From Phycisphaerae bacterium (GTDB lineage: Bacteria; Planctomycetota; Phycisphaerae; Tepidisphaerales; Tepidisphaeraceae), in contig JAICIO010000004.1 in NCBI GenBank assembly GCA_025924315.1, positions 1 to 64,000 on the forward strand: a stretch of DNA of 64,000 bases, written 5' to 3'. Below the pieces are notes generated by a model, which made no database searches, was not told the DNA's origin, and saw only the letters and a list, made by a program, of their open reading frames with translations. Shown here piece by piece: positions 16,158 to 27,818 of this stretch. The first letter of the stretch is position 1; each line of letters opens with the position of its first letter. Made by a program: the position numbers and the translations under genes.

Positions 16158-17354
16158 CATGGCAGTTGTCGAATCGATCCCAAGCATCGCGCGAAGCTGT
16201 CTTTCAATTGTGGTGATGAGCGGGTCGGCTTCGCCGCGCGCTTCTCTGCCCATGCTCACTTCGATCGCATCGCCGACGGTGATTTTGGCGTCGACGCGGC
16301 CATGCACCGTCACTTTTCCCGTCAGATCTTCTTCGAATCGTTCGACGGTTTCGACCATTCGCGCTTTGGCGGTGCTGTCACCGATGTAGTTCGGCGGATA
16401 GTGGTAGAGTTGCTGGGCGACGTCGGCGTCTTCGAGCTGGCGCCATCGGCGGGCCTTCTCGGCTTCGTCGAGATCGCCTTTGATCATGTCGGGGAGAATG
16501 GCGGCGCGGAGTCGCTTCACGCGCGCGACGACATGGCCGTCGCTGTTGTTGTTGGTCCACTCGGCTTCGAGCGGTTTGAGGATCGCGTCGTAAAGTTTGG
16601 GGATGCGCTCCGCGATCGTGCCGTCCTGCGTATGGCCGAGGTATTGGAGTTCTTTCAGCGCAAGTAATCCGGCGCCGACCTTCTGGAAGCGTTCGTAGAG
16701 CGGCAACTCGCGGCTCGGTCGCCAGGTGAGGCGTTGTTCGATTTCGTCGAGGCTTCGCGCGACGACGGCATCGATGTCATATGGAAACGAGTAGCGCAGC
16801 GCGACGGGATGCACGACGACTTTTTTGTTTTCCTTCGCGCGTTTCTTGGCGGCCTGTCGGGCAATCAGGGCGGTGCCTTCGAGCATCGGTGTGAGGCGGT
16901 CATTCGTGCGCGAGATGTGGCCCTCGGGGAAAATCACCAGCGGACGCTCGGCGGTTTCGAGAATCTCGATCGACGTCTGCACCGCCTGCTTGTCCATCCC
17001 TTCCCGATAAATCGAAAAGGCGCCGGCGCGCCGCAGGACGAACGCCTGCAGCTTGTTGTGCATGAAGAGGTGGGCGCTGGCGACGACGAAGAACGGCTTG
17101 CCGATTTTCTTCGCGAGCGCGGAGATGATGAACGGATCTTCATCGCGCGAATGGTTTGGCGTGATGAGCACGCCATGACCCGCGTCGATCGACGCGCGGA
17201 GTTTCTCATCGCCGGTGATTTCGATCTTCGAAGTCCCGTAGCGGCGATGTAGATAGCGCGGAATGTAAAGGTTGATCGCCCGCGGCCAGAGCGTGCCGTG
17301 GTAGGGCGGGACCGGGACGTATGGCTTGTCCGACACGACGGAGTTCATGCCCAT
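16155..17354 (-). CDS. Lysophospholipid acyltransferase family protein (PlsC-like)
   Basis: An acyltransferase of 399 residues, likely membrane-associated, that acylates a lysophospholipid or glycerol-phosphate. The PlsC motifs are visible: LITPNHSRDEDP (H-x4-D), a block with FVLRRAGAFSIYREG, then PLVIFPEGHISRTND (FPEG). It is longer than the usual 240-280 residues, with a C-terminal extension of about 180 residues rich in helices (ELQYLGHTQDG, EDADVAQQLYHYPPNYIGDS) that has no recognised domain. Two in-frame starts (17354 and 17348) are adjacent and cannot be separated. Its stop codon is part of a hairpin repeat. Confidence 0.88.
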   Translation of the reverse strand: MGMNSVVSDKPYVPVPPYHGTLWPRAINLYIPRYLHRRYGTSKIEITGDEKLRASIDAGHGVLITPNHSRDEDPFIISALAKKIGKPFFVVASAHLFMHNKLQAFVLRRAGAFSIYREGMDKQAVQTSIEILETAERPLVIFPEGHISRTNDRLTPMLEGTALIARQAAKKRAKENKKVVVHPVALRYSFPYDIDAVVARSLDEIEQRLTWRPSRELPLYERFQKVGAGLLALKELQYLGHTQDGTIAERIPKLYDAILKPLEAEWTNNNSDGHVVARVKRLRAAILPDMIKGDLDEAEKARRWRQLEDADVAQQLYHYPPNYIGDSTAKARMVETVERFEEDLTGKVTVHGRVDAKITVGDAIEVSMGREARGEADPLITTIERQLRAMLGIDSTTAM

Positions 17355-17435
17355 CGCCCCAGGTTCGAGGGTTCGATTAGACTAAATACTGCGAGAAGCG
17401 GAAGCTCGCGTTTAGGTTACTGAAGTCTGCAACTT

Positions 17436-20399
17436 TCACAATACATCAACAAGTGTCCGCCGGTGGCTTGGAACTTTATGCGCGAGATCGGCATCCTGCA
17501 AAAGGGTGTTCGTCGGAGGGCTCGACGTGGCCGCGGTTATCGGAGTTGACGCCAATGACAACGTCCTCCGATTCGCCTGCGTCTGATTCATCGGCGGATC
17601 GACGTGTTTGCCGAAGTTCGCCGCGAGAATGTTGAAATCCGTAATCGTCACATTTCCCGAATAGTCGAAGTCGCCCTGGCTGAAGGTCATTCCGGACTTG
17701 CCGAAATTCGCCGCCAGAATGTTGAAATCGAGGATGTCGACTTTCTGATTTCGATCGGCATCACCGCCGAGCACGAAGAAGCTGAAGTTGATGTCGGCGG
17801 TCGACGCGTTGCCGGCCAAATCAGAATACTTCCCTGCAGCAACGGTTCCCTCATACCAGCCATCCGGCAATACGCCACCGGTGTAGCCGGGAAAGCGGAA
17901 CACACCGGTGACTTTGTCGGTCAGCCAGGTGACAAATTGCATCGACGATGTCGGCACCGAGGTTCCGGTGGTCGTGTTCGTCAGCGAAATGTCACTCGTC
18001 GTAAACGTGCCGATGACATTTTCCGAGAACTTGAATTTCAGCGCGTGCACGGGGGACGTCGAGTTCGGATCAAAGATAACGCTGCTGCTCGACGGTGCGG
18101 TGGTGTCGATGGTCACCGTGAGGGCGGCTGATGAAAAACCTTCGTCGCCGTCGCTATCGACGCCCGTTGCGGTGATCACATGCTGGCCTTCTGACAACGG
18201 TGTCGCGGGCTTGAAGCTGTACGATCCGTTGGTGACGCTGGCGGAGCCCGCGAGCGCGCCATCGATGAACACCTTGACGGTCGTCGCGTCCTTCCCGTTT
18301 CCAGCAAAAGTGGGTTGCGACTTATTCGTGATCCCATCGCTACTCGACGTGCCGGTGTCGTCCGCTTTGAGCAGGCTCACCGATGGAGTCTGCGCGCTCA
18401 CGCCGAGCGTCGCCGTAGTGGTGGAATAGGTGACGAAGTATCGGCGCTGTGGCGATCCTGGCTGCGTGACGGATGAGAACTGACCTGACAAGCTGCTGCC
18501 GGTGACGATATCGAACTTCGCGGTCGATGGAGGATCGTAGATCAGGACGGGCTGCGGTACGACGGTGCCGTCCAAGGTCACATTTCCGGCGGCGAGAATT
18601 CGGCCGAAGTCGTTGGTGGTCGTGCCGCTGATCGGAATCACTAACGTGCCGGTGGAGGATTGCGCGAAATCGCCCTGCAGCGAAAGCACTGCGCCGGCGG
18701 CAAGGGTCAGCGTTCCTGCGTTGAGCGTCATCGACGTGATTGCGGGGATGGAAGATCCAACTCCGGAAAGACCGAGGGTCGCGGCATTCGTCAAAATGCT
18801 GACCGATGCCGGCAGCACGAGGGTCGATGCGGCGTCTGCCTTCCATGTTCCGCCCGTCAGTGTTCCGTCTTGCGATGAATAATTGGTTGGGACGGTGTCG
18901 AGCTTCAACGTTCCGCCGCTCGTTGCCAGCATGGTGCCGTTGTTCGAGAGCGTGTCTGGTGCAAGGCGCACTTCTCCACCTGAAATACTCGCGGAGACCG
19001 TGCCGTGGTTGTCGAACGTCGTCGTCGCCGGCGTCTGCGGGTCATCGATTATCTCGCCACCACCGCCACTGACCGTTCCGTAAAAACTCAATGTCGCGGG
19101 TGTGTTTTCGTCCGTGCTTTTCAGCAGCAACGACGATGTCGTGGGACTGTCGAAGAGAAGGCCAGAACCAGAAGTCCAGATTTGTGAGCCCAAAGCGATC
19201 GCTTTCGCCCCGCGACCTTTAAGCTCCAGCGTTCCGAAGAACAGCGTGTCCAGCGTAACCGTTGCGCCGTCGTCCGGGACGAGAAGGGTACCGGTGATTT
19301 TCACGTTCGAGAGACGAGAGCCGTCCCGCGCCGTAACGATGCAGGTCCACCCGCTCTCAGGAATGAGCGCTCCGCCGGTGCCGGTCATCGTGCCGTTCAA
19401 GACGAAGCCGCCGCGCACCGTGGTTTTGGACTGCTCAAGCACTATGTCGCCGTTGATCGTGGCGTCCTTGATGGTGCCGCCGTCGCAGATCAACTTCGTG
19501 CCGTCGGTGGTCGTTACGCTCCCGGGGCCGAAGAGATATCCGTTTGAATTCAAGATCACCGAGCCGGTCGTGGCCGACAATGTGATCGACGCAGTCGAGA
19601 GATCGAGCGTGCCGTCCAGCCGAGTGGTTCCGGTTGTGCCTGTTCGAACGATCGATGAAACAATCGCGGGCGAATAGGTCCCTTGTAGCCACAGGTTCGC
19701 ATCATCGACCAGGAGAGATGTCGTACTGCTCCACGTCCCCGCGACTTCAAGCGTCGCGCCGCTCGTGGATGTCAACGTGCCGTCGTTCGTGAAGGTGACC
19801 TTGTCCCCGCTGCTGTTGGCGGTGCCACCCACATTCAAAAATGCGCCGGAACCCGATGCTTCGATGCTACCGTGGTTCACAACCGCGCCAGTACCCAGGA
19901 ACACCGGCCGCACCAATGTGGTGCCCACGGCAGTGGCTTGTATGTTGATTCCACTTTCAATCGTCAGCGTCGGTGTGCTCTGCCAGTTATCCACCATCAC
20001 GGCAGAGCTGTTCGTAACCAGGTCGACTTCACCAGTTCCGCCCAGGGAGGGTGTCAGTGATCCGGTAAAGAGCAATACGCCCGAGGTCTTGTTTGTTGCG
20101 TCACCGGCCGTCACGGTTGCGTTCTGAAGCGTGACGCTACCGAACACCTCTAGCGTGTCCGCGAGCAGGATATTCTCTGATGTGACGAGCGTTCGCACCG
20201 AAGCTTGGGTGCTCACGCGGATCGTTGGATTTGCGCTCGCGACGGAAATCGTGACATCATCATTCTGGGTCGGAACAACGTCGCCGGACCAGTTCAGCTT
20301 GTCGCTCCAACTCGTGCCATCGCCGCCCCCGTCCCAGGCGATGCTTGCGAGTAATGTGCGGCGCTCCAGTTGTTCGATCGTTAACTGCGGGTACAGCAA
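17436..20399 (-). CDS. Large secreted beta-rich protein with dockerin-like C-terminus
   Basis: A 987-residue extracellular protein. The N-terminus carries IEQLERRTLLASIAWDGGGD, the LEPR/LERR motif that precedes many planctomycete extracellular proteins. The bulk (about residues 30-670) is a repetitive Thr/Ser/Gly-rich series of short strands such as GTGEVDLVTNSSAV and SSQDGTLTGGTWKADAASTL, as in beta-helix or autotransporter-like passengers. An Ig-like domain follows (TTVKVFIDGALAGSASVTNG). Near the C-terminus are two EF-hand-like units, GDADRNQKVDILDFNILAAN and GDFDYSGNVTITDFNILAAN, a type I dockerin-like pair. Codon usage is less G+C-rich than its neighbours in places. The start is TTG 20399, chosen because no ATG lies in frame near the motif. 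It probably acts at the cell surface; the function is unknown. Confidence 0.82.
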   Translation of the reverse strand: MLYPQLTIEQLERRTLLASIAWDGGGDGTSWSDKLNWSGDVVPTQNDDVTISVASANPTIRVSTQASVRTLVTSENILLADTLEVFGSVTLQNATVTAGDATNKTSGVLLFTGSLTPSLGGTGEVDLVTNSSAVMVDNWQSTPTLTIESGINIQATAVGTTLVRPVFLGTGAVVNHGSIEASGSGAFLNVGGTANSSGDKVTFTNDGTLTSTSGATLEVAGTWSSTTSLLVDDANLWLQGTYSPAIVSSIVRTGTTGTTRLDGTLDLSTASITLSATTGSVILNSNGYLFGPGSVTTTDGTKLICDGGTIKDATINGDIVLEQSKTTVRGGFVLNGTMTGTGGALIPESGWTCIVTARDGSRLSNVKITGTLLVPDDGATVTLDTLFFGTLELKGRGAKAIALGSQIWTSGSGLLFDSPTTSSLLLKSTDENTPATLSFYGTVSGGGGEIIDDPQTPATTTFDNHGTVSASISGGEVRLAPDTLSNNGTMLATSGGTLKLDTVPTNYSSQDGTLTGGTWKADAASTLVLPASVSILTNAATLGLSGVGSSIPAITSMTLNAGTLTLAAGAVLSLQGDFAQSSTGTLVIPISGTTTNDFGRILAAGNVTLDGTVVPQPVLIYDPPSTAKFDIVTGSSLSGQFSSVTQPGSPQRRYFVTYSTTTATLGVSAQTPSVSLLKADDTGTSSSDGITNKSQPTFAGNGKDATTVKVFIDGALAGSASVTNGSYSFKPATPLSEGQHVITATGVDSDGDEGFSSAALTVTIDTTAPSSSSVIFDPNSTSPVHALKFKFSENVIGTFTTSDISLTNTTTGTSVPTSSMQFVTWLTDKVTGVFRFPGYTGGVLPDGWYEGTVAAGKYSDLAGNASTADINFSFFVLGGDADRNQKVDILDFNILAANFGKSGMTFSQGDFDYSGNVTITDFNILAANFGKHVDPPMNQTQANRRTLSLASTPITAATSSPPTNTLLQDADLAHKVPSHRRTLVDVL

Positions 20400-20460
20400 A
20401 TTGCCCCCGGTAAAACATGAGCTTGCACGAGGATAGTTTGCTCCGCATGCCTTGCAAGGC

Positions 20461-20826
20461 TCAGTTTGGCTCGTTCTTGCGAAAAGCGAGCCGTGCGCGG
20501 TTGACGTCGGGGTAGATCTGGAAGAGTTTTCCCAGCCCCATCATCGTGAGCGTGTTGAGCACCATGCTCTTCGGCGCGGCGATTTTGACGTCTCCTCCCT
20601 GGCGTGCGAGCTTCGTGTGCAGGCGAACGAGGGTGCCGATGCCGTAGCTCGAGATGTATTCGAGCTGCGTGCAGTCGACGATGATCTCCTTGACGCCGGA
20701 TTCGACGAGCGTTTCGAGCTGTTTCACGAATTCGACGGCGGTGTCAGAGTTCAGTCCGCCGTCGGCGCTGAGGATGACAACGCTGCGATCGAGTTCGTGG
20801 ATGTAGAACTCCACGGGTCCGAGCAT
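20461..20826 (-). CDS. STAS-domain anti-sigma factor antagonist-like protein
   Basis: A 121-residue cytosolic single STAS domain. The order is typical: VVILSADGGLNSDTAVEFVK, EIIVDCTQLEYISSYGIGTL (with the Ser pair at the phosphorylation position), then GGDVKIAAPKSMVLNTLTMM and LGKLFQIYPD. In partner-switching systems such proteins bind an anti-sigma kinase and are controlled by Ser phosphorylation. No anti-sigma kinase or phosphatase gene is adjacent, so its partner must be elsewhere. It lies 61 bases upstream of the dockerin-like gene on the same strand, with 290 bases between it and katG on the other side. Confidence 0.88.
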   Translation of the reverse strand: MLGPVEFYIHELDRSVVILSADGGLNSDTAVEFVKQLETLVESGVKEIIVDCTQLEYISSYGIGTLVRLHTKLARQGGDVKIAAPKSMVLNTLTMMGLGKLFQIYPDVNRARLAFRKNEPN

Positions 20827-21053
20827 ACCACATCGCGGATTCGCGAGTGTTAAGGCTCAACTTGATCGACGCACGTGGTGACGGAGAGCATTGTCCGGAA
20901 ACCGGCCCGCGAACATTACTCATCCTGACCGGTGTTTCCCGAATTCAACCTTCGTAACGTGGCAAGCTATTGCGAGTAATGCATGCAACAGTTTCCGGTT
21001 GTGCGGAACGTCGGTGAAAATATCATTGATCGTGCGCGTCCATGTGAGCATAA

Positions 21054-23372
<2,319 letters not shown>

Positions 23373-23403
23373 TCCGAAGCCACCAACACTTTCGCAAACG
23401 AAG

Positions 23404-23430
23404 AAACCCTCGCACGAAGCGAGGGTTTTT
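23404..23430 (+). terminator. Intrinsic terminator after katG
   Basis: The stem AAACCCTCGC / GCGAGGGTTT has a short ACGAA loop followed by TTTTTG, 30 bases after the katG stop. Confidence 0.85.
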
Positions 23431-23518
23431 GTATTCGGACCGGAGAACAGGGGACACGGTTAGAACTTTTCCGGTTGGCGTGGCTGAAAACGCGGCGTCG
23501 CTCGTCCACTGTTCGACG

Positions 23519-24127
23519 ATGACGGATCCCACGCAAAGATTTACAATAAATCGCATGGCCGACGTGACACAGATTCTGTCTGCAATGCAGCGGGGTGACG
23601 CGCACGCGGCAGAAGCGCTGTTGCCGCTGGTCTATACCGAGCTGCGCAAGCTCGCCGGACATCGTCTCGCCGAAGAGAAGCCCGGGCAGACACTGCAACC
23701 AACGGCGCTGGTGCATGAGGCATATATTCGTCTGGTCGATGTCGATCCCGTGCAGGATTGGGACAGTCGGGGGCACTTCTTTGCCGCCGCTGCCGAGGCG
23801 ATGCGGCGGATACTCATTGATAATGCGCGCCGAAAGAAGCGCGAAAAGCATGGCGGGGACCGAAAACGCGTCGATCTGAACGACGTGGCACAAGTAAAGG
23901 TCGGGGACGAGTCGCCGTCGATGTGTGATCATCTCCTGGAGTTGGACGATGCCCTGACGCGTCTCGCCCAGCAGGACCCTCAGGCAGCGGAGCTGGTCAA
24001 GCTTCGTTATTTCGCGGGGTTAACGATCCCTCAGGCCGCGCAAGTGTTGGGAGTTTCGCCGCGTAAGGCTGATCTCATCTGGTCGTTCGCACGGGTGTGG
24101 CTCCAGCGGGAACTGGACGGAACGTAA
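23519..24127 (+). CDS. ECF-type sigma factor of the kinase-linked planctomycete group
   Basis: A 202-residue sigma factor of the TIGR02999-like type. Region 2 runs through ADVTQILSAMQRGDAHAAEA, the conserved LRKLAGHRLAEEKPGQTLQP and ALVHEAYIRLVD, and FFAAAAEAMRRILIDNARRK. Region 4 holds LRYFAGLTIPQAAQVLGVSP. This subgroup is usually encoded beside a Ser/Thr kinase, which is the case here: the kinase gene starts 75 bases downstream on the same strand. ATG 23519 was chosen; ATG 23555 is an alternative start. The upstream frame is open into katG but is not supported. Phosphorylation control by the neighbouring kinase is inferred from genomic context in the family. Confidence 0.9.
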   Translation: MTDPTQRFTINRMADVTQILSAMQRGDAHAAEALLPLVYTELRKLAGHRLAEEKPGQTLQPTALVHEAYIRLVDVDPVQDWDSRGHFFAAAAEAMRRILIDNARRKKREKHGGDRKRVDLNDVAQVKVGDESPSMCDHLLELDDALTRLAQQDPQAAELVKLRYFAGLTIPQAAQVLGVSPRKADLIWSFARVWLQRELDGT

Positions 24128-24202
24128 AAATTGCTGACCTGTTGCGCGTCGCCCGGCAGAAAGGCGCATTGAATGCGCCGGATTCGCGCATGAGCGTACG
24201 CA

Positions 24203-27200
24203 ATGCTGGAACGCGATATATTTATCGAAGCGATACAGAAGGAAACCCCAGCCCAGAGGGCTGAGTATCTCCACAGCGCATGTGGTGCCGATTCCGAGTT
24301 GCGCCTCCGCGTCGAGCGCCTGTTGGTTGACCACGATCGGCAAAACACCTGTCTCGTCGATTCCGGCGCCCCGGCATTCCTCGCCTCCGCTGTACAGGCA
24401 GCAGCCGCCTTCGCAGAACCGGGCAGCAGCATCGGCCCCTATAAGCTGCTGGAGCCCATTGGCGAGGGGGGCTATGGCGTCGTCTACATGGCCGAGCAGA
24501 CCAAGCCTGTTCAGCGCAGGGTCGCGCTCAAAATTATTAAAGCCGGAATGGACAGCAAGCAGGTGGTTGCCCGCTTCGAGGCCGAGCGGCAAGCGCTGGC
24601 GCTCATGGACCACCCGAACATCGCCAAGGTTTTCGATGCCGGCGTGACGGAGGCGGGCCGACCTTACTTCGTCATGGAACTGGTCAAAGGCGTGCCGATC
24701 ACGAAGTACTGTGACGAGCACCGCCTCACGCCGCGGCAGCGCGTCGAGCTGTTCGTGCAAGTCTGTCTTGCGGTGCAGCATGCGCACCAGAAGGGGATCA
24801 TTCATCGCGACATCAAGCCGACGAACGTGCTGATCGCGCGGTACGACGGCAAGCCGGTGCCCAAGGTGATCGACTTCGGCGTGGCGAAAGCAACCGGACA
24901 GCGGCTCACCGATGCAACCATGTTCACCGGCTTCGGAGACGTGATCGGCACGCCACAGTACATGTCCCCGGAACAGGCGGAGCTCAATCAACTCGACGTC
25001 GATACGCGCAGCGACATTTACTCGCTGGGCGTGCTGCTTTATGAGCTGCTGACGGGGACGACGCCCCTGGAAAGCAAACGGGTTCGTGAGGTCGCGCTGC
25101 TGGAGGTGCTGCGGGCGGTTCGCGAGGAGGAGCCGCCGCGCCCGAGTGCTCGGCTGACCACGAGCGCGGAACTGCCCGCCATCGCCGCACATCGTGGGCT
25201 GGAGCCGGGAAGTCTCGGCGCGGCCGTGAAAGGCGAGCTGGACTGGATCGTCATGAAGGCGCTGGAGAAGGATCGGTCGCGCCGTTACGAGACCGCGAAT
25301 GGCTTCGCGGCGGACGTTCACCGCTATCTCAACGACGAGCCGGTGCTCGCGTGCCCGCCGTCCGTCGCATACCGCGTCTCCAAGTTCGTCCACCGGCATC
25401 GAGCGGGCGTTGGAGTCGCAACGGTGGCGGCAGTGCTTATTCTCGTCGTCGCCGGCGGCATCGGCTGGAACGTTCGCGACCGCGCCGCCAAGCGCCTCGC
25501 GGTCGAACGTGATGTACAAACCGCCCTACATGAAGCAGCGACTTTCTCCGGCTCCCGCAACTGGCCCGAAGCGCTTGCCTCCGTGCAACGCGCCCAGGGG
25601 CTGATCTCCGCGGGCAGTGTCAATGACGACCTGCGCCGGCAGGTCGCCGAACTCCAGGAAGAGCTCCGCATCGTCGCGCGGTTCGAGGAGATTCGCCTTG
25701 CCCGAAGCGAGGTCACCCCGCAGCAGAGCTTCGACATGAAAAGCTCGGATCCACTCTACGCCAGGGAATTCCAGGACCTGCTTGGAAAGCCAATCGAGCA
25801 GATGGACGCGAAGACGGCAGGCGCGCGCCTGGGCGAACGCGCCGTCGCCGCCGAGCTGGCAGCGGCGCTGGACGACTGGGCCTACGTGCGACACTTGCTG
25901 GGCATGCCCGGGTGGGAGCATCTGGCCGACGTCGCGACGGCGACCGATCCCGATCCGCTGCGAAGCCGCGTTCGGGCGGCATGGCGGCGACAGGACCTCG
26001 CCGCATTGACGGAGTTGGCCGAGTCGGAGCAACTGCTCGCGATGTCTCCGCCATCACTCGTGAGCCTGGGCAAATCCCTGGAGGCATTGGGCGCGCCGGA
26101 CAAGGGGCTGTCGCTGCTGCGGCGCGCGCGATGGCAGCATCCGGACGACTTCTGGACGAACTACGAGCTGGCGGTGGCGCTGGACCATCTCTCGCCGGTG
26201 CCGCGCCAGGAAAAAATCCGCTACCTCACCGCCGCCGCTGCAGTGCGGCCGCACAGCCCGGGCATCTACTTTTCCCTCGGGTACGCGCTCGCGGCCGAGC
26301 GCGAGCTGCAGGAGGCGGAGGCGGCGTACCGCGAGGCGCTGCGGTTGAAGCCGGACTACCCGGTCGCCATGTTCAACCTCGGCTGGGTCATCTTCAACCA
26401 GCGGCGCGACTACGAGGCCGCCATCTCGTTATTCAAAGAGGTCATCCGCCTCGAGCCAGAAAAACCGCTAGCGTACGAGAGCATCGCTATGCTCGAGCGG
26501 GAGCGCGGGGGTCAGGAACGGGCGATCACGGCGCTGCGCGCTTTAGCGGATGCCGGTCGGCGAAGCGGGGCTTACTGGAAGGTCATCGGCACCGAGTTCC
26601 AGCACGGCGCCAGCTGGTCCGACGCGGCGGCGGCGCTGGAGAAGTCGGTGCAGTTCGGCTCGGGTGACGATCCGTCGGTGCGCTTCTCGCTGGCCATCGC
26701 CGAGGCCCACCTGGGGAGTCTGGAGCAGGGCCGCGAGCACTACGACCGCGGCGTGGCCCTGGTCGATCGTCCGTACATGCACAGCGCTGTTCTGCGGCAC
26801 ATGCTGATCGAAGCGGCAAGCCTTCTCCGCGTCGAAGACGTTCACGTCGCGGTCGCACGCGGCAGGGAAGACATCCTTTCCAACCGATGGGAAGACGCGC
26901 ACCGCGAGTACGCCGCTTTGCAGGACTGGGCGAACTCGGGCGACAAAGGTCGATGGTTCGAGCACGCCTGCGTGGACTTGATGGTCGGTGACGTCGAAGG
27001 CTACCGCCAGTTGTGCCAGCGCATCGTGCCCCCCGAAGGCGCCGCCGTCGATGGATACGACGTGTTCGTTGTGGCGCGGACCTGTGCGCTGCGCGCGGAT
27101 TCAATGCTCGGTTCCACGCGACTGCAGAAGGCGGCTGAAATTCTTCTGGCGAAGGAGCAGTACGCCTGGTCGCTCCACGTCGCGGGCCTGGCGTACTATC

Positions 27201-27553
27201 GGGCCGGCGACTTTGACAAAGCGATCGAGGTGCTTCGGCGATCCAATGCGCAGTCGTGGGAAGGGGGCGCGAAGGCGTTGAACTGGCTGGTGCTGGCGTT
27301 GGCGCACCATCGCCTGCATCAAGACGCTGACGCGCGCGAGGATTGGAAGACGGCAATGCGACTGATCAATGAGGCGAGCGGGAATGCGGCTCACCCGGTG
27401 GCGATACCTGCGCCCGACTGGGCGGAAATCCAGGTGCTGCTTCGCGAGGTGCGAGATGCGCTCGGAGACATCGCTGACGCGGAATCCAGTGTCGGATCGT
27501 CCACCGCTCACAGCGCACCAAGCACGTCCGCCACAAAGCAGAATAATCCTTGA
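24203..27553 (+). CDS. Membrane Ser/Thr protein kinase with C-terminal TPR region
   Basis: A 1116-residue transmembrane kinase. The kinase domain spans about residues 80-380: GEGGYGVVY, VALKIIK (Lys110), HRDIKPTN (Asp203), VIDFGVAK, and the SPEQAEL segment in place of APE. All catalytic residues are present. One membrane helix follows at about 401-422 (VATVAAVLILVVAGGIGW). The long C-terminal part has a coiled region (LRRQVAELQEELRIVARFEE) and TPR-like units, for example YFSLGYALAAERELQEAEAA and YPVAMFNLGWVIFNQRRDYE, which would lie outside the cytoplasm. It forms a pair with the ECF sigma factor upstream. This resembles the ECFSTK arrangement described for planctomycetes. The signal sensed by the TPR part is unknown. 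Confidence 0.94.
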   Translation: MLERDIFIEAIQKETPAQRAEYLHSACGADSELRLRVERLLVDHDRQNTCLVDSGAPAFLASAVQAAAAFAEPGSSIGPYKLLEPIGEGGYGVVYMAEQTKPVQRRVALKIIKAGMDSKQVVARFEAERQALALMDHPNIAKVFDAGVTEAGRPYFVMELVKGVPITKYCDEHRLTPRQRVELFVQVCLAVQHAHQKGIIHRDIKPTNVLIARYDGKPVPKVIDFGVAKATGQRLTDATMFTGFGDVIGTPQYMSPEQAELNQLDVDTRSDIYSLGVLLYELLTGTTPLESKRVREVALLEVLRAVREEEPPRPSARLTTSAELPAIAAHRGLEPGSLGAAVKGELDWIVMKALEKDRSRRYETANGFAADVHRYLNDEPVLACPPSVAYRVSKFVHRHRAGVGVATVAAVLILVVAGGIGWNVRDRAAKRLAVERDVQTALHEAATFSGSRNWPEALASVQRAQGLISAGSVNDDLRRQVAELQEELRIVARFEEIRLARSEVTPQQSFDMKSSDPLYAREFQDLLGKPIEQMDAKTAGARLGERAVAAELAAALDDWAYVRHLLGMPGWEHLADVATATDPDPLRSRVRAAWRRQDLAALTELAESEQLLAMSPPSLVSLGKSLEALGAPDKGLSLLRRARWQHPDDFWTNYELAVALDHLSPVPRQEKIRYLTAAAAVRPHSPGIYFSLGYALAAERELQEAEAAYREALRLKPDYPVAMFNLGWVIFNQRRDYEAAISLFKEVIRLEPEKPLAYESIAMLERERGGQERAITALRALADAGRRSGAYWKVIGTEFQHGASWSDAAAALEKSVQFGSGDDPSVRFSLAIAEAHLGSLEQGREHYDRGVALVDRPYMHSAVLRHMLIEAASLLRVEDVHVAVARGREDILSNRWEDAHREYAALQDWANSGDKGRWFEHACVDLMVGDVEGYRQLCQRIVPPEGAAVDGYDVFVVARTCALRADSMLGSTRLQKAAEILLAKEQYAWSLHVAGLAYYRAGDFDKAIEVLRRSNAQSWEGGAKALNWLVLALAHHRLHQDADAREDWKTAMRLINEASGNAAHPVAIPAPDWAEIQVLLREVRDALGDIADAESSVGSSTAHSAPSTSATKQNNP

Positions 27554-27818
27554 AGGACTCCACGACCACGCCACGGCAAACGGAATTAAAAAACCCGCGC
27601 GCTGCGGATGCCGAATGGCTCTGGTCGCTCCCGGCGCGAACCCTGGATCGCGAAGCTGCTCTCTAATCGGCACCTAAACACACCTGTCGCTCACCGGCTG
27701 AAAAAACTTGCGCGACCCGGCTGCCGACGACGCATTGCCTCCAGCGGCGGAAGGTTCGTGCGGCCGCCATCCCAACAGGATGCATCAGTGATTTTCCGTG
27801 TTCTCAGGAGGCTCAATC

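Noticed and set aside
24020-25519. 499-codon frame antisense to the kinase gene
   Set aside because: No family features; the kinase strand has all catalytic motifs.
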